64,000 nucleotides of DNA from JAXLQL01 sp046331625 (GTDB taxonomy: Bacteria > Acidobacteriota > Terriglobia > Bryobacterales > Bryobacteraceae). Of this stretch, positions 41,419-49,522 are shown in pieces; position 1 is the stretch's first letter, and every line of letters starts with the position of its first letter. The position numbers were made by a program, and so were the translations under genes. The DNA is taken from contig JAXLQL010000006.1 in assembly GCA_046331625.1 (NCBI GenBank), forward strand, positions 248,001-312,000, given 5' to 3'. The notes under the pieces are model-generated. The model saw only the letters and a list, made by a program, of their open reading frames with translations, was not told where the DNA came from and searched no databases.

Positions 41419-42651
41419 ATGCGCTCGATCTTACCCCTTCTTCTGGCCTCGCTGTTGCCGGGCCAAACCTACGACCTCGTTCTCAAGGGCGGCCACGTGG
41501 TGGACCCGAAAAACCGAGTCGACGCAGTTGCCGATGTCGCCATCGCCGGCAATCGCATCGCCCGCATTGCGCCGTCTATCCCTTCCTCGAACGCCAAGCG
41601 CACGGCCGACGTCTCCGGGCTCTACGTAACCCCGGGCCTCGTCGATATCCACGTGCACGTCTACGCAGGCACCGGCATGGCCGGAGTCCTCACCGGCGAC
41701 TCGAGTGTCTACCCCGACGGTTTCACATTCCGCAGCGGAGTCACCACGGTGGCCGACGCGGGAACGTCCGGTTGGCGCAACTTTCCCGACTTCAAACAGC
41801 GCGTGATCGACCGCGCCCAAACCCGCGTGCTCGCGCTCATCAACATCGCCGGACTCGGCATGCAAGGCTCGAACGAGGGCGACACCAAAGACCTCGACCC
41901 GGAGCCGGTGGCGCGGCTGGCCAAGCAGCATCCGGAAGTCGTCGTGGGCGTCAAGACCGCGCACTACCCGCACGCCGACTGGACCTCGGTCGAGAACGCC
42001 GTCAAAGCAGGCACGATGGCTGACATCCCCGTGATGGTGGACTTCGGCGCGAACAAACCCGAGCGCCCCATCGAGAAGCTCTTCGCCGAGAAGCTACGCC
42101 CCGGCGACATCTACACGCACGCCTTCTCGGGACTTCGCAACGAACTGCTGCCCGATGGCAACATCAACCCAGCTCTGTTCGCCGCCCGCAAGCGCGGCAT
42201 CTTCTTCGACATTGGTCACGGCAGCGGCAGCTTCAACTGGAATGTAGCCTCGGCCGCCTTCCGGCAGAACTTCCCGCCCGACTCGATCTCCTCTGACCTC
42301 CACACGGGCTCGATGAATGGCGGCATGAAAGACATGGCCAACATCATGTCGAAGGTGTCGAGCGAAGGTGTCCCGCTCGTCGAAGTGATCCGCATGGCAA
42401 CCGCCAACCCGGCTCGCGAGATCAAGCGGCCGCAATACGGCAGCCTCGGCGAAGGCGGCGAAGCGGATATCGCCGTATTCCGGCTCGAGTCCGGACAGTT
42501 CGGATACCTCGACTCGCGTGGCGTGCGCAAGACCGGTTCCAAGCGGTTGACGTGCGAGATGACGTTGCGCGCCGGCCGCGTGGTGTGGGATCTCAACGGC
42601 CGCGCCAGCGAAGACTGGAAAACGTATTACCGCGAAACGAAGTCCCGGTAG
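41419..42651 (+). CDS. Exported amidohydrolase, dihydroorotase/deacetylase-like
   Basis: The 410-residue protein has a signal peptide (SILPLLLASLLPGQ). The amidohydrolase barrel has YDLVLKGGHVVDPKN, the HxH metal pair in VDIHVHVYAGTG, VVGVKTAHYPH (candidate carbamylated Lys and metal His), DIYTHAFSG, IGHGSGSFNWN and the C-terminal ADIAVFRLESGQFGYLDS plus LRAGRVVWDLNGR. This matches the deacetylase/dihydroorotase-like (EF_0837) group. A periplasmic location is unusual for nucleotide work and suggests D-amino-acid or peptide derivatives as substrates. Its 3' end is repeated twice downstream. Confidence 0.85.
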   Translation: MRSILPLLLASLLPGQTYDLVLKGGHVVDPKNRVDAVADVAIAGNRIARIAPSIPSSNAKRTADVSGLYVTPGLVDIHVHVYAGTGMAGVLTGDSSVYPDGFTFRSGVTTVADAGTSGWRNFPDFKQRVIDRAQTRVLALINIAGLGMQGSNEGDTKDLDPEPVARLAKQHPEVVVGVKTAHYPHADWTSVENAVKAGTMADIPVMVDFGANKPERPIEKLFAEKLRPGDIYTHAFSGLRNELLPDGNINPALFAARKRGIFFDIGHGSGSFNWNVASAAFRQNFPPDSISSDLHTGSMNGGMKDMANIMSKVSSEGVPLVEVIRMATANPAREIKRPQYGSLGEGGEADIAVFRLESGQFGYLDSRGVRKTGSKRLTCEMTLRAGRVVWDLNGRASEDWKTYYRETKSR

Positions 42652-43205
42652 CCTACCTACAGCTTCATGACGCGCTTGCCGCTGTCGTGGAAGGCGCTGG
42701 ATCTCGGGCGTTTGCCGCCCCGCGGCCGCAATACGGCAGCCTGGGCGAAGTCGGCGAAGCTGATAATCGCCCTGTACCGTCTCGAGTGCGGACACTTCGG
42801 ATACTTCGACTCGTGCGGCGTGTGTGTGGGTTCTCAACGGACGCGCCAGGGAAGATTGAAGGACTTCTTACCGCGAATCGAAGTCCCGACAGCCTACAGC
42901 TTGATCACACGCTTGGCGTGTCGCGGAAGATCTTGCGCTGGGTCTCGGTCGTTGCCGCTCGCGGCCACAGTACGGCACCATCGGCGAAGGCAGCGAAGCG
43001 GATATCGCCGTGTTCCGGCTCGAGTCCGGACAGTTCGGATACCTCGACTGGTGCGGTGCGCGCGAGACCGACTCCGGGCGCCTGTGACCTCAACGGCCGC
43101 GCCCGCGAAGACTGGAAAATGTTCTACCGCGAACTGAAGCTGGATGGCTACAGCTTGATCACGCGCTTGGCGTTATCGTGGAAGATCTTGCGCTGGATCT
43201 CGGGC
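42427..43205. repeat. Three tandem copies of the facing 3' ends of two convergent genes
   Basis: Unit 1 (42427-42710) holds the real end of the 41419 gene plus a decayed copy of the end of the convergent 43148 gene. Unit 2 (42723 to about 42955) holds decayed copies of both ends and lacks about 57 internal bases. Unit 3 (42962-43205) holds a decayed copy of the first gene's end plus the real end of the second. Each unit opens with CGGCC(G/A)CA(A/G)TACGGCA and closes with a (G)ATCTCGG-type sequence. Shared landmarks are CTCGAGT(C/G)CGGACA(G/C)TTCGGATAC and CAGCTT(C/G)AT(G/C)AC(G/A)CGCTTG. Confidence 0.9.
42711..43147 (+). pseudogene. Two decayed amidohydrolase C-terminal fragments
   Basis: Between the two convergent genes the bases are not free spacer. 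They contain two partial, frame-broken copies of the last 75 or so codons of the upstream amidohydrolase, interleaved with one copy of the last 18 or so codons of the downstream gene on the other strand. Frames such as GQFGYLD are recognisable in unit 3 but run into stops (TGA after the first 120 bases). They cannot make a functional product. Confidence 0.85.
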
Positions 43206-44017
43206 GACGCCAACTTGCGGATCTCGTTGATCTGCTGCCAGCCGCTACATTTGGCGCCAGTGCCCACGTGATCGCTGCAATCGGAGCCGTAGATCAGCTT
43301 GTCCTGGTGGCGCTTGATGAATTCGCGCGCGTGATCTTCATCGCGCTGCATCGCGTTCAACCCCGAGCCCGCCGACATGTCCGCGAACATGTTCGGGTAG
43401 TCGCGCAGGTAGCGATCGGTCCAGCCGCCGGCCGTGACCTTCCATTTCGGGTACAGCACCGCCTGCTCCTGCTTGGCGTCGATATTCGCCCAGAACGTCT
43501 GCGCATGACCGATGAAGTTCACCCGGGAGTGCTTCTCGAGCGTCTTCCAGAAATGGTCATAGCGGACGTTGTAGCGCTCGTGCTGGAAATGAAGCAGAAT
43601 CGGCACGTCGTATTCACGCGCGATCTCGGCAATGCCATCGAGCACGGTGGACGTTACGTCGACGAAGAACTTCTGCTCGCCGATCCCCTTGGCTCCGGCT
43701 TTGAGGTACTTTTCAATCGTGGCGCGCGCCTCGGGATGATACGGCACTTCGTTGGCGAAGCAGACGTATTTGTCGGGGTACTTTTTGACGATCTCCATCA
43801 CCCGGTCATTGCCGGAAGCGCCAGCCTCGAGTCCGTAGACGCGGCCCGAGGGTAGCAGCACCGTTTTGGAAATGCCCATCACGTCCTGGTGCTTCAGCAT
43901 CACGTCGTCGGGCCGGCCCGAGTAGTCGGTGTGCTGGTGGATGTCGATGATCGGGATGGTTTGCGGCTGGGCCACGGCGGCCGCGCCGAGGGTGGTGAGA
44001 AAATGACGCCGGTTCAT
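43148..44017 (-). CDS. Exported amidohydrolase-2 family hydrolase
   Basis: The protein has 289 residues, beginning MNRRHFLTTLGAAAVAQPQ, a twin-arginine-like leader. The TIM-barrel starts with PIIDIHQHTDYSGRP (HxH metal motif) and continues through GAKGIGEQKF, VPILLHFQHERY, VNFIGHAQTFW, MFADMSAGSG and IYGSDCSDHVG (metal Asp), the ordered landmarks of amidohydrolase_2 (ACMSD/dihydroxybenzoate decarboxylase-like) proteins. Its substrate is unknown. The last 18 codons are repeated in two decayed copies downstream, shared with the convergent amidohydrolase. Confidence 0.84.
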   Translation of the reverse strand: MNRRHFLTTLGAAAVAQPQTIPIIDIHQHTDYSGRPDDVMLKHQDVMGISKTVLLPSGRVYGLEAGASGNDRVMEIVKKYPDKYVCFANEVPYHPEARATIEKYLKAGAKGIGEQKFFVDVTSTVLDGIAEIAREYDVPILLHFQHERYNVRYDHFWKTLEKHSRVNFIGHAQTFWANIDAKQEQAVLYPKWKVTAGGWTDRYLRDYPNMFADMSAGSGLNAMQRDEDHAREFIKRHQDKLIYGSDCSDHVGTGAKCSGWQQINEIRKLASPEIQRKIFHDNAKRVIKL

Positions 44018-44065
44018 ATGACTATCGAGGATACTACGAGCGCGATGGCTCCAGGGCTCCGCCGT

Positions 44066-44130
44066 GTACTCCTATTCTTCAGTTCTTTGCCAGGGGCGAA
44101 GATTTCAGCCTGCACGGGACTTCAGTCCCC
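44066..44130. repeat. Partial copy of the intergenic palindromic repeat
   Basis: The segment GCGAAGATTTCAGCCTGCAC followed by GGGACTTCAGTCCC, preceded by a CTCCTA/TTC(A)GTTCTT stretch, matches the left part of the element at 53945-54045 but lacks the GTGTGGGGCAGGCTTT block. It lies downstream of the divergent amidohydrolase start and about 80 bases from a second, fuller copy. Confidence 0.7.
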
Positions 44131-44212
44131 CTCTCGATGCGGGCACCTGACTCGTAAGACCGCGCCTGATGCCACACGCCGGTTCAGCAGAGATCCGCAG
44201 TTGCTGCACCGA

Positions 44213-44255
44213 GTGTGGGGCAGGCTTTCAGCCTGCGCGGGACTTCAGTCCCGCC
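44213..44255. repeat. Intergenic palindromic (REP-like) repeat
   Basis: The core reads GTGTGGGGCAGGCTTTCAG then CCTGCGCGGGACTTCAGTC and CCG. It contains two short hairpins, GCAGGCT/AGCCTGC and GGGACT/AGTCCC. A near-identical copy is at 54001-54043, and the second hairpin recurs near 44115. All copies are between genes. Confidence 0.8.
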
Positions 44256-44291
44256 GCCGGAGCTCCATGCCAAACCTTCTTCCGTGGGTTG

Positions 44292-44870
44292 TCAGTGGCC
44301 GAGGGCGACCAGCACGCGCTCGGTGATCTCTTCGATCATGTTCGGCAGAGCCGCGTCGAGCGCCAGCGTAATGGCGGCGCGCACTCGCTCCGGATCCACT
44401 TCGGGCGGCTTGGCGCGCTCGACGGCAATCGCCTCGCGAACGGCGGTGGCGACAGCCGTCTTCTGCTGCTCCATTTGCTCGCCGAACAATCCGCGGGCGA
44501 AGCGCGAAGCCTCGGCCATCGGCTTGATCATGTCCATCAGCACACTCGCCTCGAAAGGCTTGCGCAACACGCCGTCGCAGCCGGCGCGCTTGGCTTCTTC
44601 CTGGTCGAATGGTTCGAGAATCCCAGCCGTCAGAACAACGCGGACATGCTTCCACTCGGGCCGGCTCTTGAGATAGCGGCACAGCTCGAACCCGGAACGC
44701 GTGGGCAGATAAGCGTCGGCCAGCACGACGTCGGGATCGGCGTCGCCCAAGCGCAAGTAGGCCGTCTCGCCGTCGGTAACGCTCACTACTTCGAAGCCTT
44801 CCTCGCGCAAGATCCGCTCGCCCATGCGTTGAGCGTTCGGTGAGTCGTCGGCAAGAAGAACGCGACCCAT
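44292..44870 (-). CDS. Response-regulator receiver protein with C-terminal helical tail
   Basis: The 192-residue protein has a complete CheY-like receiver: acidic pair D8-D9, phospho-acceptor D52 (VVLADAYLP), T81 and K104 (LRKPFEAS). The tail of about 75 residues is helical (EQMEQQKTAVATAVREAIAVERAKPPEVDPERVRAAITLALDAALPNMIEEITERVLVALGH) with no DNA-binding motif. It resembles acidobacterial/myxobacterial receiver proteins that act by protein contact. Its stop abuts the start of the downstream spacer; bamD lies immediately upstream with no intervening base. Confidence 0.9.
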   Translation of the reverse strand: MGRVLLADDSPNAQRMGERILREEGFEVVSVTDGETAYLRLGDADPDVVLADAYLPTRSGFELCRYLKSRPEWKHVRVVLTAGILEPFDQEEAKRAGCDGVLRKPFEASVLMDMIKPMAEASRFARGLFGEQMEQQKTAVATAVREAIAVERAKPPEVDPERVRAAITLALDAALPNMIEEITERVLVALGH

Positions 44871-46100
44871 CTACTTCTTCTGCTTTTTGGGCTTTTCCTT
44901 TTTGTTCTTGGTCTGCGGAGCAGTGGAGACCGGCTTGGCTTCTTCCTTGGGCGCCTCTTCCTTCGCTGCCGCCGCCGCAGGCTGCGCTGGCTGGTCGCCT
45001 TGCTTGCCCAAACGAGCGTCGTCCTTCTTGTCGAGTTCCGACGGTCCTGTCAACGGCTGCAGGGTTACCTCACCCGTCGGGCCAGCAGCAGTGCCTGCTG
45101 CAGCGGCAGTCGCCTCAGGAGTAGGGATGCTCACGGGGATCGACGGTCGCAGCGACGTCATCGCCGGGTTGCCCGACTTCGCCGCGGTCGCCGTATCCGG
45201 ACCTCGCTTGAAGATCCCCCAGAACGGCGCCATCATCCCAGGCTTGACGTAATTCTCTTGCTCGTACTTCATGCGCGCCACCGCCACCGCATCCGGTTCC
45301 GGAATATCGCGCTCCATGGCCTTGAGTTCCTTCTTGGCCTCGTCCGCCAGCGGACTCAACGGGTAGTCCTTCACAATGCGCTGGTACGACGAGACGGCGC
45401 GATCCTTGAACCGGTCTCCGAGCTTCGCGTAGCTCTTCGCCGTCATCCACAGCGACTGATCGGCCTTGCTGAACAGCGGATAGTGATTCACCATCGCCTC
45501 GAGACGGTTGGCCGCCGACGGGAAGCTCCCCTTCTTGAAGTAGAACTCGCCACGGCGGAACTCGCCTTCGGCGATGACTTCCTGGATGTTGCGCAGCATC
45601 TGGGCCACGCGCGGCGCGAACTTCGAGTTCGGGAACTGCAGCAGCACATTGCGGCATTCGTCTTCAGCGCGTAGAGCCTGGTTGCTATCGCGGTCAGCCT
45701 TCTCGATCTGCTTGTAGTGGATCATGCAGACCTTTTCCTGCGCCTCGGCCGACTCTTCCATCGTCGGGTAGAACAGGATGAAGTCTTTGTATTCGGCTTC
45801 GGCCTGCGCCAATGAGTGCGACCCGCCTTCGCGCATCCAGCTATCGGCAATGGCGAGCTTGGCCTTGGCCATGAACTCGCTGGTGTCGTAGGTGTTCATC
45901 AGCGTGTTCAACGTGAGCCGGGCCACTTCATAGCGGCCCTTCTCGATGTCGGCCGTGGCCTTGTCAAACAGCACCTTGTCGGGCTGCTCGGTGTCTTTGG
46001 TGATGGGGTTTTCGTACTTCTTGCGCCGGAACCCGCAGCCGGAAAGCATCAGCCCGGCCAGCGTCAACGCGGCTACCCATCGCAGCGAGCTATTCTTCAT
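44871..46100 (-). CDS. bamD: Outer-membrane assembly lipoprotein BamD
   Basis: The protein has 409 residues with a lipoprotein signal ending in the lipobox LSGC (C22). The first 270 residues are TPR-like helical repeats of the YfiO/BamD type (DKVLFDKATADIEKGRYEVARLTLNTLMNTYDTSEFMAKAKLAIADSWM, and later repeats). It docks on BamA and helps insert barrels such as LptD and the TonB receptors of this window. The 120-residue Ala/Pro/Lys-rich tail ending KKEKPKKQKK is longer than in proteobacterial BamD. It is transcribed with rpe upstream (61 bases) and the receiver downstream. Confidence 0.88.
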   Translation of the reverse strand: MKNSSLRWVAALTLAGLMLSGCGFRRKKYENPITKDTEQPDKVLFDKATADIEKGRYEVARLTLNTLMNTYDTSEFMAKAKLAIADSWMREGGSHSLAQAEAEYKDFILFYPTMEESAEAQEKVCMIHYKQIEKADRDSNQALRAEDECRNVLLQFPNSKFAPRVAQMLRNIQEVIAEGEFRRGEFYFKKGSFPSAANRLEAMVNHYPLFSKADQSLWMTAKSYAKLGDRFKDRAVSSYQRIVKDYPLSPLADEAKKELKAMERDIPEPDAVAVARMKYEQENYVKPGMMAPFWGIFKRGPDTATAAKSGNPAMTSLRPSIPVSIPTPEATAAAAGTAAGPTGEVTLQPLTGPSELDKKDDARLGKQGDQPAQPAAAAAKEEAPKEEAKPVSTAPQTKNKKEKPKKQKK

Positions 46101-46161
46101 CGCGAAACTACTCCCCTGATCGAATGCGCTCCCATCAGCTCAAACCATCTTCGCATGCTGC

Positions 46162-46836
46162 TCACACGCGCACCAAAAGCGCGTCACGAGCCATCTGCTG
46201 CATCGTCCTGGCGGTCTCGACCGGATCCGGCGTGCCGAAAATACTCGACCCCGCCACAATCCAGTCGCAGCCGGCGCGAACCGCGTCGCAAACGTTGTTG
46301 CGCGTGATGCCGCCATCGATCTCGATCTTGAACCGCAGCCCAGACTCGCTGCGGATGCGGTCGAGGTCCATCACTTTCCGCAACACGCGCGGAATGAACT
46401 TCTGTCCGCCGAAACCCGGATTCACGCTCATCACCAGAACGAAATCCACGACCTCGAGCACAGGCTCGATCGCCGAAACCGGAGTGGCGGGATTGATCAC
46501 CACGCCGGCTTGCCGGCCCTCGGCCTGAATCGCGCCGATCGTTCGGTCGAGGTGCGGACAGGCTTCCTGATGCACTGAAATCGAGTCCGCACCGGCCTTG
46601 GCGAATTCGCGAATGTAGCGGTCGGCATCGGCGATCATCAAATGCACGTCGAGGTGCAGCTTGGTCACCGCGCGGATCGACTGGATAACCGGCTGCCCGA
46701 AGCTGATGTTCGGTACGAACCGCCCGTCCATCACATCCAGGTGGAGCATCGACACACCCGCCATGGTGACCGAGTCGATCTCTTGCCCAAGCCGGGCAAA
46801 GTCGGCTGCCAACAACGACGGAAGGATTTCGACCAT
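46162..46836 (-). CDS. rpe: Ribulose-phosphate 3-epimerase
   Basis: The 224-residue TIM barrel has the RPE hallmarks: ILPSLLAADFARLGQEI, LHLDVMDGRFVPNISFG (metal His and Asp), HLMIADADRYI, VMSVNPGFGGQKFI and FKIEIDGGI. It interconverts ribulose-5-phosphate and xylulose-5-phosphate in the pentose phosphate pathway. It is 7 bases downstream of rsmB on the same strand, so they form an operon, a common arrangement. Confidence 0.96.
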   Translation of the reverse strand: MVEILPSLLAADFARLGQEIDSVTMAGVSMLHLDVMDGRFVPNISFGQPVIQSIRAVTKLHLDVHLMIADADRYIREFAKAGADSISVHQEACPHLDRTIGAIQAEGRQAGVVINPATPVSAIEPVLEVVDFVLVMSVNPGFGGQKFIPRVLRKVMDLDRIRSESGLRFKIEIDGGITRNNVCDAVRAGCDWIVAGSSIFGTPDPVETARTMQQMARDALLVRV

Positions 46837-46843
46837 TGGATTT

Positions 46844-48049
46844 TCAGGTACTTAGCGGCTTTTCCAATGTTATCACAGCGGCGAAAAAACCGTCTCCCGG
46901 ATGCTCGCCCGGAAGGCGCCGCATCGTGTCCACTACGCGTGCCGCCCCGGCGGTCTCGCCCATCACCTGTTGCACCACAGCCTCGTTTTCGGCGCGCTCG
47001 AGCGAGCAGGTGGAGTAGACCAATCGTCCCCCAGGTACCAGCACTCGCAGGGCGGCCCGCAGGAGTTCGCGCTGGCGAGCCGCGTGGCGGGACACTTCCT
47101 TGTCCGTGACGCGCCACTTGATCTCTGGGTTTCGCCGGATGGTACCCGTGCCCGAACAAGGCGCGTCCACCAGCACACGGTCGAAAACAGGGCCGAACGG
47201 TAGAGACTCCCCGCGCGCCGCCACCACCGGACAATGCAACTGAGGCATCTCAGCCAGGCGCCGAACGCTGGCGTCGCAAGCAACGGCTCGCACAGGGATC
47301 TCGAGAGCCTGGGCGGTCTTGTTGCCGGGCGCGGCAGCCACATCGAGGAATCGGCAGCCCGGCTGAAGATCGAGTAGAGGCACGATCGTTTGCGAACCGA
47401 TGTCCTGGATCCGAAAGGGGCCGGGATCAGGCCCCGTCAGGCGATAGCAACCGTCAACCGGAGTCTTTTCGACAAGCAGGCTCTCGGCCTCCTGTTCCCG
47501 GCCGGCCGGCACGCGGATGTAGGTCTCGGCGGGAACCAGGCTCGCCGTCGCGATCCGCTCCGCGGCCTGCTCGCCGAACTCCGCGCACCATCGTTGCCAA
47601 AGCCACGGCGGCAGGCAGAACTCCATCGCCGCGTCTTGCCACGGGACCTCGGTGCGCTTTACGCGGCGCAACACGGCGTTGACGAACGGAGCGGCCGAGC
47701 GCTTCCCTGCCCACTTGACCAGTTCCACCGATTCGTCCACGGCCGCGTGAGCGGGAACCCGATCGAGGTGCCGAATCTGGTAGATGGCCAAGCGCAGCGA
47801 CAGGAGCACTTCTGGGTCAAGCCTGTCGAGGGGGCGGCTCGAGCAGCGCTTCACGATCCAGTCGAGTTGCGGCTGATAGCGGAGGCAGCCCATGGCGAGT
47901 TCCGTGGCCAGGCCGGCGTCGCGCGAGGAAAGGGCCGCGGTTCGCACTCGCAGCGCGTCGGTGGCGAACTCGCCGGCCTCCACTTGTCGCAGCACATCGA
48001 AAGCGGCAGTGCGCGCGGGCGAGATTCGCCGGTCGATTTCGGTCACCAA
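46844..48049 (-). CDS. rsmB: 16S rRNA m5C967 methyltransferase RsmB
   Basis: The protein has about 401 residues. The start is TTG 48049 or, more likely, the next-codon GTG. The N-terminal NusB-like RNA-binding domain (ARTAAFDVLRQVEAGEFATDALRV) is followed by the SAM-binding domain with LDVAAAPGNKT. The two catalytic cysteines occur in VDAPCSGTGTIRRNPEIKWR and VYSTCSLERAENE. It methylates C967 of 16S rRNA. It diverges from the ttcA-like gene with only 14 bases between the start codons. Confidence 0.94.
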   Translation of the reverse strand: MVTEIDRRISPARTAAFDVLRQVEAGEFATDALRVRTAALSSRDAGLATELAMGCLRYQPQLDWIVKRCSSRPLDRLDPEVLLSLRLAIYQIRHLDRVPAHAAVDESVELVKWAGKRSAAPFVNAVLRRVKRTEVPWQDAAMEFCLPPWLWQRWCAEFGEQAAERIATASLVPAETYIRVPAGREQEAESLLVEKTPVDGCYRLTGPDPGPFRIQDIGSQTIVPLLDLQPGCRFLDVAAAPGNKTAQALEIPVRAVACDASVRRLAEMPQLHCPVVAARGESLPFGPVFDRVLVDAPCSGTGTIRRNPEIKWRVTDKEVSRHAARQRELLRAALRVLVPGGRLVYSTCSLERAENEAVVQQVMGETAGAARVVDTMRRLPGEHPGDGFFAAVITLEKPLST

Positions 48050-48063
48050 ACTATAATAGGAGT

Positions 48064-48843
48064 TTGGAAATCGAGCGCATCCTCACGCGAAAGGTGGGCG
48101 AGGCCATCGGCCGGTTCAACATGATCGGCGAAGGTGATCGCGTGGCTGTCGCGTTGTCGGGTGGGAAAGACTCCGTTACGCTGCTCGAAGCGCTGCTCCT
48201 GCTGGCGCAACGTTCGCCGGTGAAGTTCACCGTCTGCGCGTTCACGATCGAGCAGGGCAAGTTCCTGCGCCCGATCGAGCCGCTGGGCGAATGGCTCCGC
48301 CAACGCGGCATTGACTGGACCTACTACCATGACGCGCCGAGCTTCAAGCTGCTCGACCAGCAGCCCGACCATGGGTGTGACCTGTGCAGCCGCTATCGCC
48401 GCCGCGCCGTTTACGACGTCGTGTCGAAGCTCGGCGCCAACACCATCGCCTTCGGCCACACGGCTGACGACTTCTGCGAGGCATTTCTGCGCAACGCGAT
48501 GTTCACCGGCAAACTGAGCGCACTGCCGCCGGTGACCTTTTCGCGCGACCGGCAGTTCAAGCTGATCCGGCCGCTGTGCTTCGTCACGGAAGACGTCACG
48601 CGAAAATTCGCCGATTCACTCGGCGCGCCCGTCATCCCGTGCGGGTGCTCGCAAAAAACCGGTACCGTCCGGCGCACACTTCGTGATATCTTTGCTGAAC
48701 TGGAGATCGAGTATCCGAACCTCAAACAGAATCTACTCTCCGCGATGGGCAACTTGCAGCCCGACCGGTTGCTCGATCCGCGGTTTCTGGGATCGGGACA
48801 AGTTCCTGCTCCCGAACCCGAGCTCCTACCGATACTGGAGTGA
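48064..48843 (+). CDS. TtcA-like tRNA 2-thiolation enzyme
   Basis: The 259-residue PP-loop ATPase has SGGKDS at residues 32-37, the cluster cysteines C105 and C108 (GCDLCSRYRRR) and a third in PVIPCGCSQ (C193), as in TtcA, which thiolates cytidine 32 of tRNA with an iron-sulfur cofactor. AFGHTADDFCEAFLRNAMFTGKLSALPP is the family's central segment. The start is unclear: the frame's TTG at 48064 lies only 1 base after an AGGAG, with a TATAAT upstream at 48052-48057. An ATC 7 bases beyond the AGGAG is also conceivable. Confidence 0.85.
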   Translation: MEIERILTRKVGEAIGRFNMIGEGDRVAVALSGGKDSVTLLEALLLLAQRSPVKFTVCAFTIEQGKFLRPIEPLGEWLRQRGIDWTYYHDAPSFKLLDQQPDHGCDLCSRYRRRAVYDVVSKLGANTIAFGHTADDFCEAFLRNAMFTGKLSALPPVTFSRDRQFKLIRPLCFVTEDVTRKFADSLGAPVIPCGCSQKTGTVRRTLRDIFAELEIEYPNLKQNLLSAMGNLQPDRLLDPRFLGSGQVPAPEPELLPILE

Positions 48844-48902
48844 CCTCCGGGCCGCTGTAACCGAACTGTAACCCGCGACCTCTACGATAGGAAACTGACC
48901 CG

Positions 48903-49517
48903 ATGAGACTCCTTCCCCGCGAAGAAAAGTTCTACGCCTACTTCGACAAGCAAGTGGACATTATTCTCGAGTCGGCAGCCACGTTGCTCGAGGGCGTCAA
49001 AGGCGGGCCAGTGGGCTTGGCCAAACAACTGGAGAAAATCATCGAGCTCGAGCACAAGGGCGACGAGGTGATTCACGAAACGTTCATGCGTTTGAATCAG
49101 ACGTTTATCACTCCGCTCGATCCGGAAGACATCCATACGATCGCCTCGAGCCTCGATGACGTCACCGACGGGATCGAAGAGGCCGCCTACCGGATCGTCT
49201 CCTACCGCGTGGATCCAATTCCGAAGCCCGTGGTGGAGGTATGCGAGATTCTCGTCTCCTGCGGACGGGCATTGAAGACCGCGTTCGCGGCTCTGGCCAG
49301 CGACAAGCCGATGCTCGATCCGTGCATCGAGATCAATCGTCTCGAGGATCGCGCCGACCATATCGTGCGAGCAGCCGTGTCGGATCTTTTCGTCAACGAA
49401 AAGAATCCGATCGAGCTCATCAAGCTCAAGGAAGTATACGAGATTCTCGAGAAAACCACCGACTACTGCGAGGACGTCGCCGACGTGCTGCAGGAAGTGG
49501 TGGTCAAGAATAGCTGA
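48903..49517 (+). CDS. DUF47 PhoU-like phosphate-transport regulator
   Basis: The 204-residue all-helical protein matches the DUF47 family (LLPREEKFYAYFDKQVDIILESAATLLE, IIELEHKGDEVIHETFMRLNQTFITPLDPEDIHTIASSLDDVTDGIEEAAYRI). Its PhoU-like three-helix bundles carry metal-binding E/D-x-x-x-D sets. It is encoded 5 bases before a PiT transporter, its usual partner, and probably gates that transporter. Confidence 0.93.
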   Translation: MRLLPREEKFYAYFDKQVDIILESAATLLEGVKGGPVGLAKQLEKIIELEHKGDEVIHETFMRLNQTFITPLDPEDIHTIASSLDDVTDGIEEAAYRIVSYRVDPIPKPVVEVCEILVSCGRALKTAFAALASDKPMLDPCIEINRLEDRADHIVRAAVSDLFVNEKNPIELIKLKEVYEILEKTTDYCEDVADVLQEVVVKNS

Positions 49518-49522
49518 GCCGC

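Noticed and set aside
42652..43147. CRISPR or satellite array between the amidohydrolase genes
   Set aside because: The units are about 240-300 bases long and consist of gene-end copies, without short constant repeats and variable spacers.
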